Part shown: piece by piece, positions 1-8,477 of the stretch
Layout of the letters: every line of letters starts with the position of its first letter
Numbering within the stretch: the first letter of the stretch is position 1
NCBI GenBank assembly: GCA_026707325.1
Contig: JAPOXA010000126.1
Location: 1-64,000, forward strand
Source: Acidobacteriota bacterium
Lineage (GTDB): Bacteria > Acidobacteriota > Thermoanaerobaculia > Multivoradales > Multivoraceae
Length of the DNA stretch: 64,000 nucleotides
Direction: 5' to 3'
Made by a program: the position numbers and the translations under genes
The notes under the pieces: model-generated
The model's input: only the letters and a program-made list of their open reading frames with translations
Databases searched by the model: none
What the model was told of the DNA's origin: nothing

Positions 1-2
1 GT

Positions 3-380
3 CTCAACTCGGAGCATCCGGGTCCCGAGGTCACGAAGTGGCTGGGCGACTCGATCGGCTGGTGGGAAGGCGACACACTCGTTGTGGAGACAACGAACTT
101 CCATCCCGACGGACGGGGATTCCGCGGCGGGTCGGAGAACGCCCGCGTTACCGAGCGCTTTACGGTGCAGGTCGAAGGCGACGTGCTCTACAACTTCACG
201 ATCGAGGACGACGCGACGTGGACGGCCCCCTGGACCGGCGAGTACCTGTGGAAGGCCGACGAAGGCAACGTGTATGAGTACGCGTGCCACGAAGGCAACT
301 ACTCCATGGGCGGCACGCTCCGCGGCGCCCGGGTCCTCGAGGCGGACGCGCTGAGCGGAGCGAGCACCGGCGCCGAGTAG
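3..380 (+). CDS. Conserved hypothetical protein, C-terminal part
   Basis: This is the 3' end of a gene that begins before the window; the reading frame is open from base 3 to a TAG stop at 380 (125 residues visible). The visible protein carries the pattern GWWEGDTLVVETTNF near its start, then VTERFT, a TWT-PWT stretch and YEYACHEGNYSM towards the end. I recognise this as the C-terminal half of an uncharacterised family that is common in Acidobacteriota and Gemmatimonadota genomes and is usually annotated only as a hypothetical or exported protein. No catalytic function is established for it. The GWWEGD and YACHEGNY motifs are intact, so there is no sign of decay in the visible part. Function unknown. 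Confidence 0.75.
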   Translation, partial: LNSEHPGPEVTKWLGDSIGWWEGDTLVVETTNFHPDGRGFRGGSENARVTERFTVQVEGDVLYNFTIEDDATWTAPWTGEYLWKADEGNVYEYACHEGNYSMGGTLRGARVLEADALSGASTGAE

Positions 381-1103
381 ACCGTACCGCCACGGCGTCG
401 GACGCACCCGCCCGTCTGAGGCCGGAGGGGTCCCCTCCCAGGTGACGTTCGCGCTCAAGAGGAGATGTGAGGGGGTGCGCTCACTCCTTCCCGCTCTGAA
501 TAGTGCGAAGTGATAGAGAACGCAGGTACTTGTGGGGAAGGACGGTGTGCGACTGTCCCCCAACGTGGTCCCGTTCGTCGCGTAAGTCCCTCAGCAACTG
601 GAACGGGCCTGGATCTCTGACAGCTCGTCCGGCGGCTAATGCGCGAAACGTCTCGACAGCTCCGCCTTCGAGACGCCCCGCTCCAGGTAGTGCCTCAACA
701 ACATCCTCGTCTCCCATCCATGCATCCGAGCGTCGCTCCATCGCTGTTGGCAAAGCCACCAGCATCGAACGACACCCGACATCCGAACAACCCCAGAGTG
801 TGCATTTTTTTGGTTGCCACGAATGGGAGATCGATTCGAGGCCGAAAGCGGAGGCGCGCTTAGTCGAGGCGGCGATTCTCCCAGACCACGGACGCTGCCT
901 CGATCACCTGGCAGATCACGGCCCCGATCCCGGCTCCCTGGCACTGCGAAACCAGGTTCGACCAGAGGCTGAATCCCTAGGACGTGCCGGGATCTGGCCG
1001 GGTTCGCGCGAATCTGGACGGAATCCGCTAACCGGCGTCCTTTTCTTCTTCGGCGTTCTGCCTACCCGACATGGACTCCACGCAGGCTTCACTTCATGCC
1101 GAC
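381..1103. other. Stretch without a convincing intact gene
   Basis: No reading frame here has a start, plausible composition and recognisable motifs together. Long frames exist on both strands, but they are rich in Arg, Ser and Pro, as expected for off-frame reading of GC-rich DNA. The only recognisable protein trace is a short transposase-like N-terminus on the minus strand (639-725). A run of seven T lies near 806. The region is probably intergenic DNA with a decayed insertion. Confidence 0.5.
639..725 (-). pseudogene. Probable IS21-family transposase (IstA) N-terminal remnant
   Basis: On the minus strand, 29 codons read MHGWETRMLLRHYLERGV followed by SKAELSRRF and then a stop. The 'W-E-x-R-x-LLRHYLE-G-SK-x-x-L-R' pattern is the opening of the helix-turn-helix domain of IS21-type IstA transposases. 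In intact members it continues with a 'GVSRRT' recognition helix and about 450 further residues. Here the frame ends after RRFAH, and no other frame downstream restores catalytic DDE-domain homology. No terminal inverted repeats or IstB partner are visible. The identification rests on a short motif remembered from the family, so it is tentative. Confidence 0.35.
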
Positions 1104-1655
1104 CTACTCGTCCTGCGGTAGCGCCGGCCGGAATCGAAGCTCGACGTCGTCCACATGAGGTTCCATGCGAACACGTAACTCGCCGTCATCGAGAACGCTG
1201 CGAGTCAGTGTCACCCATCCGTTGCCCCGGAGGCGCCCTGATTCCTCCCGCGAGAGCGATTCACCCGGCACGATTCGGCTGGCGGCATCCTTATCCTTCA
1301 GTCTCGACAGATCCGCGGAGGCGGTACTGCTCTCCGCCGAGAGCGAGGACACCTCCTTGTTGAGTTGATCCAGTGTCTTGTCGATCTCCGGATTGTGGCG
1401 CCTGATCTGGACGAAGACGTCGGGACCGGACCCATGGTCTCCGCCGAGGTTGCCGAGACGGACTTCGTCAACTGAGACGATGTACGGTCCATCGGTCCGG
1501 CTTTGCTGCACGGATGCGACCAGCGGCGCGGCGAGTATCGTCCCAGCCAGCAGACAAACAGCTCCCCGGCCCTCGGACTGCCGTTGCTTGCGGACAAGCT
1601 GCACACGACGAGGTCGGGTGCCGAAGACCCTCCTCCGTTGTCGTCCGTTCGTCAT
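1104..1655 (-). CDS. Small membrane-anchored hypothetical protein
   Basis: A 183-residue protein starting with ATG at 1655, directly after the TGA stop (1658-1660) of the upstream protease gene, so it is almost certainly its last operon partner. The first ~25 residues are Arg-rich (MTNGRQRRRVFG), followed by a hydrophobic segment (CLLAGTILAAPLVASVQQ) that could be a signal peptide or membrane anchor. The rest is soluble, with a short predicted helix (roughly residues 95-125, DKTLDQLNKEVSSLS). No enzyme motif is visible and I do not recognise the family. Position suggests an accessory or envelope factor for the secreted metalloproteases encoded upstream. The ATG has no strong Shine-Dalgarno sequence, so translational re-initiation from the upstream stop is likely. 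Confidence 0.6.
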   Translation of the reverse strand: MTNGRQRRRVFGTRPRRVQLVRKQRQSEGRGAVCLLAGTILAAPLVASVQQSRTDGPYIVSVDEVRLGNLGGDHGSGPDVFVQIRRHNPEIDKTLDQLNKEVSSLSAESSTASADLSRLKDKDAASRIVPGESLSREESGRLRGNGWVTLTRSVLDDGELRVRMEPHVDDVELRFRPALPQDE

Positions 1656-1657
1656 TG

Positions 1658-4540
1658 TCAGCCGCAGGGAAACGCCGTCAGGTCGCTTGCTGTTTCGGCG
1701 ACTTGGCCCAAGGCGTTCCGGTGCGTCCAGACCCGGCTCGCCGGACCCTCTATCCGAAGAGCGAAGCCCAAGTCCGTCACCGGGGCGACGAACACCCAGC
1801 GGTGACCGTTGATCGCGCAGCCGTCCAGCACCTTGACCAGCACCTCCGCGTTGTCCCTGTCGAAGAAGTACAACAGACCGGACTGCGACGAGTCGAGACC
1901 GTAGTCCAGAGCCTCGCCGGTTTCGCCCGCGTACGTGTCGTAGCACATCCTCACCTTGTAGCCGCCCGCTAGCGTCAGCGCCGTTCGACCCGGCTCGCAG
2001 TCTGTCCGCGCGCCGGCGCTCACTCGCTGGGCCGAGGCGACGCGATCAGCGGTCACGCCGCGGGACCGGAGGAAGGCGGCATGGCCACCACTGGCTTCGG
2101 CCGCCTTCTCCCTGGCGGCAGCAATCTCGGCCTCGGTACAGGGGAACGCCGTCGTGTCGCTCACGGTCCTGGCGGTCGCGCCCTTCGGATTGCCGACCCG
2201 GTCCCAGAGAATCTCCCGGTTGGGGCGCCGCTCGAAGTCGTAAGACCAATGCACCGGACGATCCGGTCCGTACCAACCGCCGGGGTTCGTGATCCGGAGC
2301 CGGAATCCCAGGTCCGTCACCGGGGCGACGAACACCCAGTGGTGACCGTTGATCGCGCAGCCGTCCAGCACCTTGACCAGCAGCTCGACGTTGTCGCGGT
2401 CGAAGAAGTACAGAAGACCGGAGCGGTCCGACCCGAGTTCGTAGCTCCACGCCCGCCGACGCTCGCCCGCGGGCGTCTCCACGCAAGCCACAACCGTGCG
2501 GCCGTCCAGCGTCAGGCCGGACGACCGTAGAGCGCAGTCGGGCACCACGCCGGCCGCCGTCGGCGGCGGAAAGGGGCCGGGCATGAATTCGTAGTCGATC
2601 GTCTCGCTGGCGCTGAAGCCGCTGTCGTTCTGCGCGACGACCACGAACGAGTAACGGCCCTTCGGGGTCGTGGCGCCGTCCTCCGTGATCCAGAGGTCCT
2701 CTTCCGCGACCAGACCGTCGATCTCGGCGGACCGCGCGCCAGGCCCGAGAGGCGGTCCGCAGCGTTCCCAGGCGAGGGAAGGGAGGTCGGGGAATCCGGC
2801 CGACGACCACTTCTGGCACCAGATCTCGAAGCCGCCCGCCGGCGACTCGCCGCGCCAACCGAGGCGCACGCCGTCCGGGCCGGCGGCGATGAGGCTGACG
2901 TCGGTCGGCGCGGCGGGCGCTCGACCGTTGAAGTCCGGAGGCGCGAGTTCCACCACGAGGCCGCCCGCCAGGTCGTCCCCACGGTGGAACCAGAAGCGGT
3001 AGCGGCCGCCGGGCCGAAGACCCTCGACGGTGGTCCCGGTATCGACCGCGTTCACGCTCCAGCAAACTTCCCTGCTTCCGCCCGCCCACGCGGAGCACAG
3101 GAAGTTCGTGTGACGCGTGTCGAACGTTCCCTCCCAGGCCACTCTCGCCGCTGCCGGCCCCGACCAGTGAACAGTCATCCGGCGTGGGAAGCGCGCGGCT
3201 CGGATGGGCGCTTCGCTGTTTCGCATCGAGAGCGGAACCGTCTCGTGCAGGAGGCGCTCGACCTCCCGCTCCCCGGCGACTCCGATCGTCCAGCCGTTCG
3301 GTTTGTGCCGGACGGAAGAATAGAAGGGTTCTCTGACGGACAAGATCTGCGGGTCGGCCCACGTCTCTTGGCCGTAGCTCATGATCGTGGTCGGGCAGGC
3401 AAGAAGCTCACCGTAGTCGTAGCGAGGGTCTCCGCACGAAGTCAGGTCCGTGTGGCCGAAGGCATGCGGACGAAGGGCTTCCTGTTGGACACTCGCGAAG
3501 CCGTCGCCGAAGGTGGCCGGTTCGTGACGTCCTCCGAGGTTGTGGCCGATCTCGTGCGCGAAAATCCCGGGGAAGGGCATGCTCCAGCCCGTCAGGACGG
3601 CGGGATCGAGCGTCGTCGTCAACAGCTGGGCCACGCCGACCGCGTTGGCGCCGGGAAGACTCGCGATGAAATGCACCAGATCCGGCTTGTGCCGCCTCTT
3701 GAGGGCCTCGACCGTCGGGCTGAACTCGAACTCTTGGTGCCACATCTCCGCGAATCCGTTCCACAGGTAGTGTCCGCCCTTGGTGTCGGGGTGGGGCGAC
3801 CGCTCCGGGGTCCACTCGACCGGAATCAGGTTGGCGGTCGCCGGAACCGCTCCGTTGCGGAAGACCATGTTCAGGTAATCGGCCAACTGCTGGACTCCCA
3901 CGGCCGGACCGCCGATGTCCCGCCACCAGCGGGCCGTTCCCTCGCTGTAGAGCAGGAGAATGTCCAGGCTGCCGCCGTTCGACCCGGAGACCGCGGGTTC
4001 GAGTCGATGCGGCGTCGCGGCCGCGCCCCGAACCTCGTCGCCGCGCGGACCGGCCTCCGCGCGGCACCAGTCGCCAACCGGCCCAGTTTCGATCGAGAAC
4101 GATCCACGGCCGTCCGGTCCCGCGTGGACGGTGTGCTTCGGCCCTCCCGGCACCCCGAACCAGCCGACGAGATGTCCGTCCTGCACCGTGAACAGGACGC
4201 TCTCGTAGCCCGCGCCCGGGACTTCGCCGGTCCACATCAGGTTGCCGTTGCCACGGTCCTCGAAGACCGCGTTCTCTGCCGCTATGACGGCGCCGTTCGC
4301 CAACGGCAGTTCCAGATACCCCATTCCGAGACGCAGGTAGTCGAACTCCACCCGAATGGTTGCCGTCTGAACGGTCGATGCGCCGGTGCCTGCCGCGATG
4401 GCGGGGCTCACCGCCACCCCTTGCAGTACGACAGGCGGAACCCGCGTCGAAACGTCCTCGATGCTCCAGAGCCGCTGCGCGCCGACGCTCTCGCCACCCG
4501 CAACCATGGCCGTCGCCAGGCAAAGACCGCGCCACGCCAT
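1658..4540 (-). CDS. Secreted reprolysin-like metzincin protease with two C-terminal repeat domains
   Basis: A 960-residue exported zinc endopeptidase. ATG at 4540 is chosen because a GGGGGAG ribosome-binding site lies seven bases upstream and a signal peptide follows (MAWRGLCLATAMVAG...VGAQ). Around residues 325-336 the zinc motif HEIGHNLGGRHE matches the metzincin HExxHxxGxxH pattern, with a downstream Met-turn (IMSYGQ, near 387), as in reprolysin/M12-type peptidases. A fibronectin-III-like module spans about 530-640. Two copies of a Cys-containing domain with the core SGLLYFFDRDN...LVKVLDGCAINGH follow at about 670-790 and 850-960; the encoding DNA of the copies is almost identical over ~71 bp. 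It is the third gene of a minus-strand operon, 56 bp after another metzincin gene. Cleavage specificity cannot be read from the sequence. Confidence 0.85.
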   Translation of the reverse strand: MAWRGLCLATAMVAGGESVGAQRLWSIEDVSTRVPPVVLQGVAVSPAIAAGTGASTVQTATIRVEFDYLRLGMGYLELPLANGAVIAAENAVFEDRGNGNLMWTGEVPGAGYESVLFTVQDGHLVGWFGVPGGPKHTVHAGPDGRGSFSIETGPVGDWCRAEAGPRGDEVRGAAATPHRLEPAVSGSNGGSLDILLLYSEGTARWWRDIGGPAVGVQQLADYLNMVFRNGAVPATANLIPVEWTPERSPHPDTKGGHYLWNGFAEMWHQEFEFSPTVEALKRRHKPDLVHFIASLPGANAVGVAQLLTTTLDPAVLTGWSMPFPGIFAHEIGHNLGGRHEPATFGDGFASVQQEALRPHAFGHTDLTSCGDPRYDYGELLACPTTIMSYGQETWADPQILSVREPFYSSVRHKPNGWTIGVAGEREVERLLHETVPLSMRNSEAPIRAARFPRRMTVHWSGPAAARVAWEGTFDTRHTNFLCSAWAGGSREVCWSVNAVDTGTTVEGLRPGGRYRFWFHRGDDLAGGLVVELAPPDFNGRAPAAPTDVSLIAAGPDGVRLGWRGESPAGGFEIWCQKWSSAGFPDLPSLAWERCGPPLGPGARSAEIDGLVAEEDLWITEDGATTPKGRYSFVVVAQNDSGFSASETIDYEFMPGPFPPPTAAGVVPDCALRSSGLTLDGRTVVACVETPAGERRRAWSYELGSDRSGLLYFFDRDNVELLVKVLDGCAINGHHWVFVAPVTDLGFRLRITNPGGWYGPDRPVHWSYDFERRPNREILWDRVGNPKGATARTVSDTTAFPCTEAEIAAAREKAAEASGGHAAFLRSRGVTADRVASAQRVSAGARTDCEPGRTALTLAGGYKVRMCYDTYAGETGEALDYGLDSSQSGLLYFFDRDNAEVLVKVLDGCAINGHRWVFVAPVTDLGFALRIEGPASRVWTHRNALGQVAETASDLTAFPCG
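1772..1842 (-). repeat. Intragenic direct repeat, copy A
   Basis: A 71-bp stretch that recurs exactly 540 bp away (2312-2382) with one mismatch visible by eye, at 1800 versus 2340. It encodes the LVKVLDGCAINGH.WVFVAPVTD core of the last repeat domain of the reprolysin-like protease. Such nucleotide identity between domain copies points to recent duplication or gene conversion. Confidence 0.85.
2312..2382 (-). repeat. Intragenic direct repeat, copy B
   Basis: Partner of the repeat at 1772-1842, encoding the same core in the penultimate repeat domain of the same protease. Flanking domain sequence has diverged much more than this core. Confidence 0.85.
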
Positions 4541-4596
4541 CGTTCTACTCCCCCCGGGCCTTCGCCCAGCCCTGCCTCCACGCTCACGTCGCATAC

Positions 4597-6462
4597 CTAC
4601 CTCCGGGAGCGCCGCAGCGCCGCGCCGCGAGTCGCCCCGCACCAGTAGAGCCGTCCGCCGTTGTTCGGACGAAGCACGGCGCCGTCGGGGATCGGGAGCG
4701 TGTACGCCCCGTCCCCCGACTGCCAGACCTGCAAGCGAATCGGCAGATCCGTGAGCCCGGAAGCGTAGACCCAGAACGACCCGTCGATGGCGCAACCGTT
4801 CAGCACCTTGGCGAATACCTCCAGGTTGTCCGGTCCGAAGAAGTGGAACACGGCGCTGTCGCCGCTCTGAACGCCTATCTCCGCCCACCTCCACCCGCCC
4901 TGGTGGAAGTACTGAACGCCGTAGCGGTGACCGTCAGCCGTGGTGTGGCAGTCGAACATCGTGCCGTCGGTCAGGGTGCATCGATCGTTCGACGGAGGCG
5001 GCGGGTCGGGATCCGGGTCGGGGTCCGGCGGCGGTTGGGGTGTGCCCCCACCGCCGCTCGGGTAGAGGTACCTGACAGCGGCGCGGTCGTCGCCGTGCAG
5101 TCGGGCGCGGCTGCCATCGTCCGAGTCCGCCGTCGGGTACATCAGAGCGCCGCGGTGCGGGTGGGAATCGTCGCAATCCGCCTCCTCGATCTCGCAAGGA
5201 TGGCCGATGGCGATGGCATGGCCCAGTTCGTGCGCGATGATCCGCTCGAAGTAGTTCCCGGGGTTCGCGACCTCCCCGGATCGCAGGCGGTCGCCAAGGC
5301 CGTCCTGCGTCACGATGCCCGTCTCGCTCAGGGCGACCGCCTCCTCGCCGCCGCCGGGAATCCGGTGCGGGTCGCAATGGGCGGCGAGCGCTCTTGTGAC
5401 GGCGAGCGTTCCGCCGTCGTCGCCCAACCGGCCTTCGATCTCGTCGTGCGGGTCTTCGAACATGATCGAGAGCGTACCGTCTCGTTGGGAGAACCTGAGA
5501 AGGTCGCTCGTCTCGCCCAGCACGGCCAGAGCGACCCGGCTTCGGGCGTCGTCGTTCCATATCCTCATGCCCGCCCGGACCTGCCGGAGGCCTCCGCCGG
5601 GAACACCCGGCTGGCCGCCGGCATGAACGACGAACCCGAGGCTCTCGTCCCGGTCGAACTCCCGCCACCTGAGGGGAAGCCCCTCAAGGCCCGCCAGACA
5701 TCCTTCCTGCCCGTCGGGAACGCGCCAGACCCTGTAGGGCGAAACGAGGGCTACCGGCCCGTTGGGCGGTTCGGCCGCGAAGTAGTCCGCGGGGCGCTCC
5801 AGACCCGCCGCACGGTCCGCGACCCACCGCCGGAACGAATCCGCTTCGCGCGGCGGTCGGCTCTCTTCCGGCTCCAGCGTCGGCACTCCGGCCTCGCCTT
5901 CGAGCGACGGTTCGCGCAACAGCAGTCGTCGGCCGCCGGCGTCGACCTCCCAGAACATGCCGAGGGCGTATTCGACAACGCGGTGGACCCCTTGTTCTTC
6001 CGGCCGCAAGAACAGGAGCACGCGATCGTCCTTCGCGAGCATCGGCAGACCCATGATCCACGAGGCGACCCCGTTATCGTCGACGCCGCCGGGTTGCTGA
6101 ACGATGATCGTGGCGCCGCCAACCGCACCCTTCAGCACTTCCTCGACGTCGAGTACGTAGTTCGTCGCCGGCCGGCCCCGGCGCTCTCCCGGTCCCGCGG
6201 ACCGGACCTCGCCGAAGACGATGAGCGGCGACCGGTTCACCATGCTCTCGTCCGTCGGCATGATGTAGACGATGGCGCTCGCGGATGTCGCGTGAAGTGC
6301 TGCGCCCGCCAGCGGCAGCAGGCTGATCCGCCCAGCCAACCGGAGGCGGCCGAGACTGCGCGGTCGCGACCCCGTGGCGAGGTCTGACCGGGGTTGCCGC
6401 GCTTGCTCCCTTACTTCGTGGCTCTGCTTTCGCGGCGGAGCGTCCCCGCTCCCAGGGCTCAT
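4597..6462 (-). CDS. Secreted matrixin-like metzincin protease with repeat domain
   Basis: A 621-residue exported zinc protease. The start ATG at 6462 overlaps the TGA stop of the upstream gene (ATGA, 6459-6462), a classic translational-coupling arrangement. An Arg-rich N-terminus of about 30 residues precedes a hydrophobic signal-like segment ending ATSASA. The zinc motif HELGHAIAIGH (about residues 406-418) fits HExxHxxGxxH, and ALMYP about 30 residues later is the Met-turn, typical of matrixin/M10-like peptidases. A Pro/Asp-rich linker (PPPDPDPDPDPPPP) separates the catalytic part from a C-terminal domain whose core VFHFFGPDNLEVFAKVLNGC is a diverged version of the domain duplicated in the next protease. 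The mature protein is probably extracellular or surface-bound. Substrate unknown. Confidence 0.8.
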   Translation of the reverse strand: MSPGSGDAPPRKQSHEVREQARQPRSDLATGSRPRSLGRLRLAGRISLLPLAGAALHATSASAIVYIMPTDESMVNRSPLIVFGEVRSAGPGERRGRPATNYVLDVEEVLKGAVGGATIIVQQPGGVDDNGVASWIMGLPMLAKDDRVLLFLRPEEQGVHRVVEYALGMFWEVDAGGRRLLLREPSLEGEAGVPTLEPEESRPPREADSFRRWVADRAAGLERPADYFAAEPPNGPVALVSPYRVWRVPDGQEGCLAGLEGLPLRWREFDRDESLGFVVHAGGQPGVPGGGLRQVRAGMRIWNDDARSRVALAVLGETSDLLRFSQRDGTLSIMFEDPHDEIEGRLGDDGGTLAVTRALAAHCDPHRIPGGGEEAVALSETGIVTQDGLGDRLRSGEVANPGNYFERIIAHELGHAIAIGHPCEIEEADCDDSHPHRGALMYPTADSDDGSRARLHGDDRAAVRYLYPSGGGGTPQPPPDPDPDPDPPPPSNDRCTLTDGTMFDCHTTADGHRYGVQYFHQGGWRWAEIGVQSGDSAVFHFFGPDNLEVFAKVLNGCAIDGSFWVYASGLTDLPIRLQVWQSGDGAYTLPIPDGAVLRPNNGGRLYWCGATRGAALRRSRR

Positions 6463-8225
6463 CTTCTGGTTTCCAGCCAGGCCCCTTCCGTGACCGTTCT
6501 GCCCCGGATACCGCAGCGGCTTGCGTCGCAGGTGTACCGGTAGGCCCCATTGCGCACCCAGCCGTTCCGGGTGCATTCCACCGTGGTGACGCCGCCGCTC
6601 ACCCTCAGTGCGCATCCGCCGCCCACCCCGCTGCCAAACCAACTGCCCGTCGGCAGCGTGGTGATGACGTCGCCCACGGTGTACCTCGTGCCCGAGCCGC
6701 CGCCGCCGTCCGACGCGGTGATGCGCGCCGCCGTGGAGCAGTTGTTGCCAGTGTTCGATTCGCCCGGCACGGAGTCGACGCAGGCGCCGTAGTAGTACGT
6801 TCCCGCGCTGGACGGAGCGGTCAGGCTGATCGACTCGGAACTCGAACCCGAGGCGGAAAGTGCGCTGACCGGGTCCGTGCCGACCTGTGTGTCCGAGGTG
6901 CTGATGCGCGAGTCGGAAGACCGGTAGTAGCGAAGCGTGGTTGACGCGGACCGACCGTCGCCCTGGTTGCGCACGGTGGCCCGAAGCGTGAATCTGCCAC
7001 CCGCGCTCGGGCTACTGTCGCTGACCGAAGGGCTCGACACGACGAGGTCGGGAACCGACGTATCGTCTTCGTCTCCCTCATCGTCCTCGTCGTCTCCCAC
7101 GTTCGAGCACTGGAAGGCGCGGTTGTCGCTCTTGCTCGATGCTGTCTGGCCTTGCCTGTTGCTGTGCGTCCACCGCTTGCCGTTCGGCCCCGTTACCCAG
7201 AGATTGAACTCCAGGGTCGTGACCGGCGCCACGAAGACCCAGCGATGGCCGTTGTGGGCGCAGCCGTCGAGCACCTTGACGAGCGCCTCCGCGTTCTCCC
7301 GATCGAAGAACCACAGGATCCCGGACTGGCTGGAAGCCCAGACGCCGGACTTGGCCTGGCCCACCTGCCCATCGGGCGTGCGGTAGCACATGCTGACCCC
7401 ATAGCCGCCGTCGAACCGGAGCGCCGTCGTTGTCGGCGTGCAGCCCGAGGTTGGAGGTGGCGGCTCAGGGTCCGGGTCGGGCGTAGTCCCTCCGTGATCG
7501 ACGCCCAGGCGAATGAAGTAGGCCGTGACTTCATTATCGGCGTTCCATGAACCCCAACTGCCTCCCGATGAGGATCGGGCGCGCCAGAAGTTCCGCGTGC
7601 CTCCCGGACCGTTGCGATCCTCGGCGAAGGCCTTGTCACTCGAGTTCTGCCAGCGCACGCTCAGCCAGGTGTTGCCGCTCCCGAGTCGCTGGCGCGTGAT
7701 GTCACCTCGGTTGACATTGACGCAGGTTCCCCGGCCCCTGGTCAAGCTGGAGAACGTCGCCGAGTACGAGGCCAACTGGTTTCCGGGCCGTCCACCGGAA
7801 TCGCGGTAGAAGGTCAGCACGAACGACACGTTCGCGTTGTCGTCGTCCTGCTCTCGGCCAAAACAAGCCGTCGCGGACGTTACGGTGCCAGCACGTGGCA
7901 GCCGGAATCGCTGCGCATACTCCTGTTCGTATGCGTTCGTTATGCTGGTGAAGGCTTCCACGGTGCCGTCGTCGTACTTGTACTCCGTCGTGGCCGCAGA
8001 GGCGACTCGGGTGGGGTCGGAAACCGCCGCTTCGACCAGCGAGATGTCACCAGCCTCATGGAACACCACGTCACTGACGGACCCCTTGAGGAAGACGTGT
8101 TCGCCCAGGGCGCCGAGCGGTTCCTCCGAAGCCAACAGATCCTGTCCCTGCTGAGCGGCGAGAGGCGCCGCCGCAACCAAGGCGAAAATGGGCAGGACGA
8201 GGTGTAGTCGAGCCGGTCGGTTCAT
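6459..8225 (-). CDS. Secreted CARDB and repeat-domain protein
   Basis: A 588-residue exported protein, first gene of the protease operon. A signal peptide is clear (MNRPARLHLVLPIFALVAAA then PLAAQQ). The N-terminal ~240 residues contain a jelly-roll-like region of unknown type (EAFTSITNAYEQEYAQRFRL, GNTWLSVRWQNSS). After a DPDPEPPPP linker comes one copy of the shared domain (about 265-375; SGILWFFDRENAEALVKVLD, GCAHNGHRWVFVAPVT). An acidic linker and a CARDB adhesion-like domain (about 390-500; VPDLVVSSPSVSDSSPSAGG, CVDSVPGESNTGNNCS) follow, then a Cys-rich ~75-residue C-terminal domain that I do not recognise. No enzymatic motif is visible; a binding, scaffolding or adhesion role beside the two proteases is inferred. 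It ends in an ATGA overlap with the next gene. Confidence 0.8.
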   Translation of the reverse strand: MNRPARLHLVLPIFALVAAAPLAAQQGQDLLASEEPLGALGEHVFLKGSVSDVVFHEAGDISLVEAAVSDPTRVASAATTEYKYDDGTVEAFTSITNAYEQEYAQRFRLPRAGTVTSATACFGREQDDDNANVSFVLTFYRDSGGRPGNQLASYSATFSSLTRGRGTCVNVNRGDITRQRLGSGNTWLSVRWQNSSDKAFAEDRNGPGGTRNFWRARSSSGGSWGSWNADNEVTAYFIRLGVDHGGTTPDPDPEPPPPTSGCTPTTTALRFDGGYGVSMCYRTPDGQVGQAKSGVWASSQSGILWFFDRENAEALVKVLDGCAHNGHRWVFVAPVTTLEFNLWVTGPNGKRWTHSNRQGQTASSKSDNRAFQCSNVGDDEDDEGDEDDTSVPDLVVSSPSVSDSSPSAGGRFTLRATVRNQGDGRSASTTLRYYRSSDSRISTSDTQVGTDPVSALSASGSSSESISLTAPSSAGTYYYGACVDSVPGESNTGNNCSTAARITASDGGGGSGTRYTVGDVITTLPTGSWFGSGVGGGCALRVSGGVTTVECTRNGWVRNGAYRYTCDASRCGIRGRTVTEGAWLETRR

Positions 8226-8448
8226 CTTCGTCTACCTTTTCTGGTAATGGATCGGGTCGCGATCGCCGTTCGATACGTTGAGGACATCCCCGCCGGGTCC
8301 CTGCCGGCGTCGTCGGCGCAACCGTCCTGAGCAACATCGGCGAAGCCGGGGCAGCCGGGAACGGACCGGATCGTCGATGCCGCGGCGGGCTCCGAGACGT
8401 GCTCGGTGCGCAGAGACGCCCAGCGAGATGGGCGGCTGCCGCGTCGAT

Positions 8449-8477
8449 GGAATCTGACTAGGCGGGTGTCAGATTCC
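8449..8477. repeat. Perfect 10-bp inverted repeat (hairpin)
   Basis: GGAATCTGAC at 8449-8458 and its exact complement GTCAGATTCC at 8468-8477 are separated by nine bases. The stem abuts the G tract that begins at 8478. It lies in the 278-bp non-coding stretch upstream of the protease operon (8226-8503), where I see no other gene. It could be a transcription terminator, a transposon end or an integration-related site; no T tract follows on either strand. Confidence 0.7.

Noticed and set aside
503..1363. Plus-strand frame of 286 codons in the left geneless region
   Set aside because: Arg/Ser/Pro-rich composition, no motif, overlaps the antisense of the supported small operon gene; GC-rich DNA leaves such frames open by chance.
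4975..5050. Short tandem repeat in the protease gene
   Set aside because: Codes for a Pro/Asp linker (PDPDPDP); ordinary low-complexity linker, also present in the neighbouring gene.
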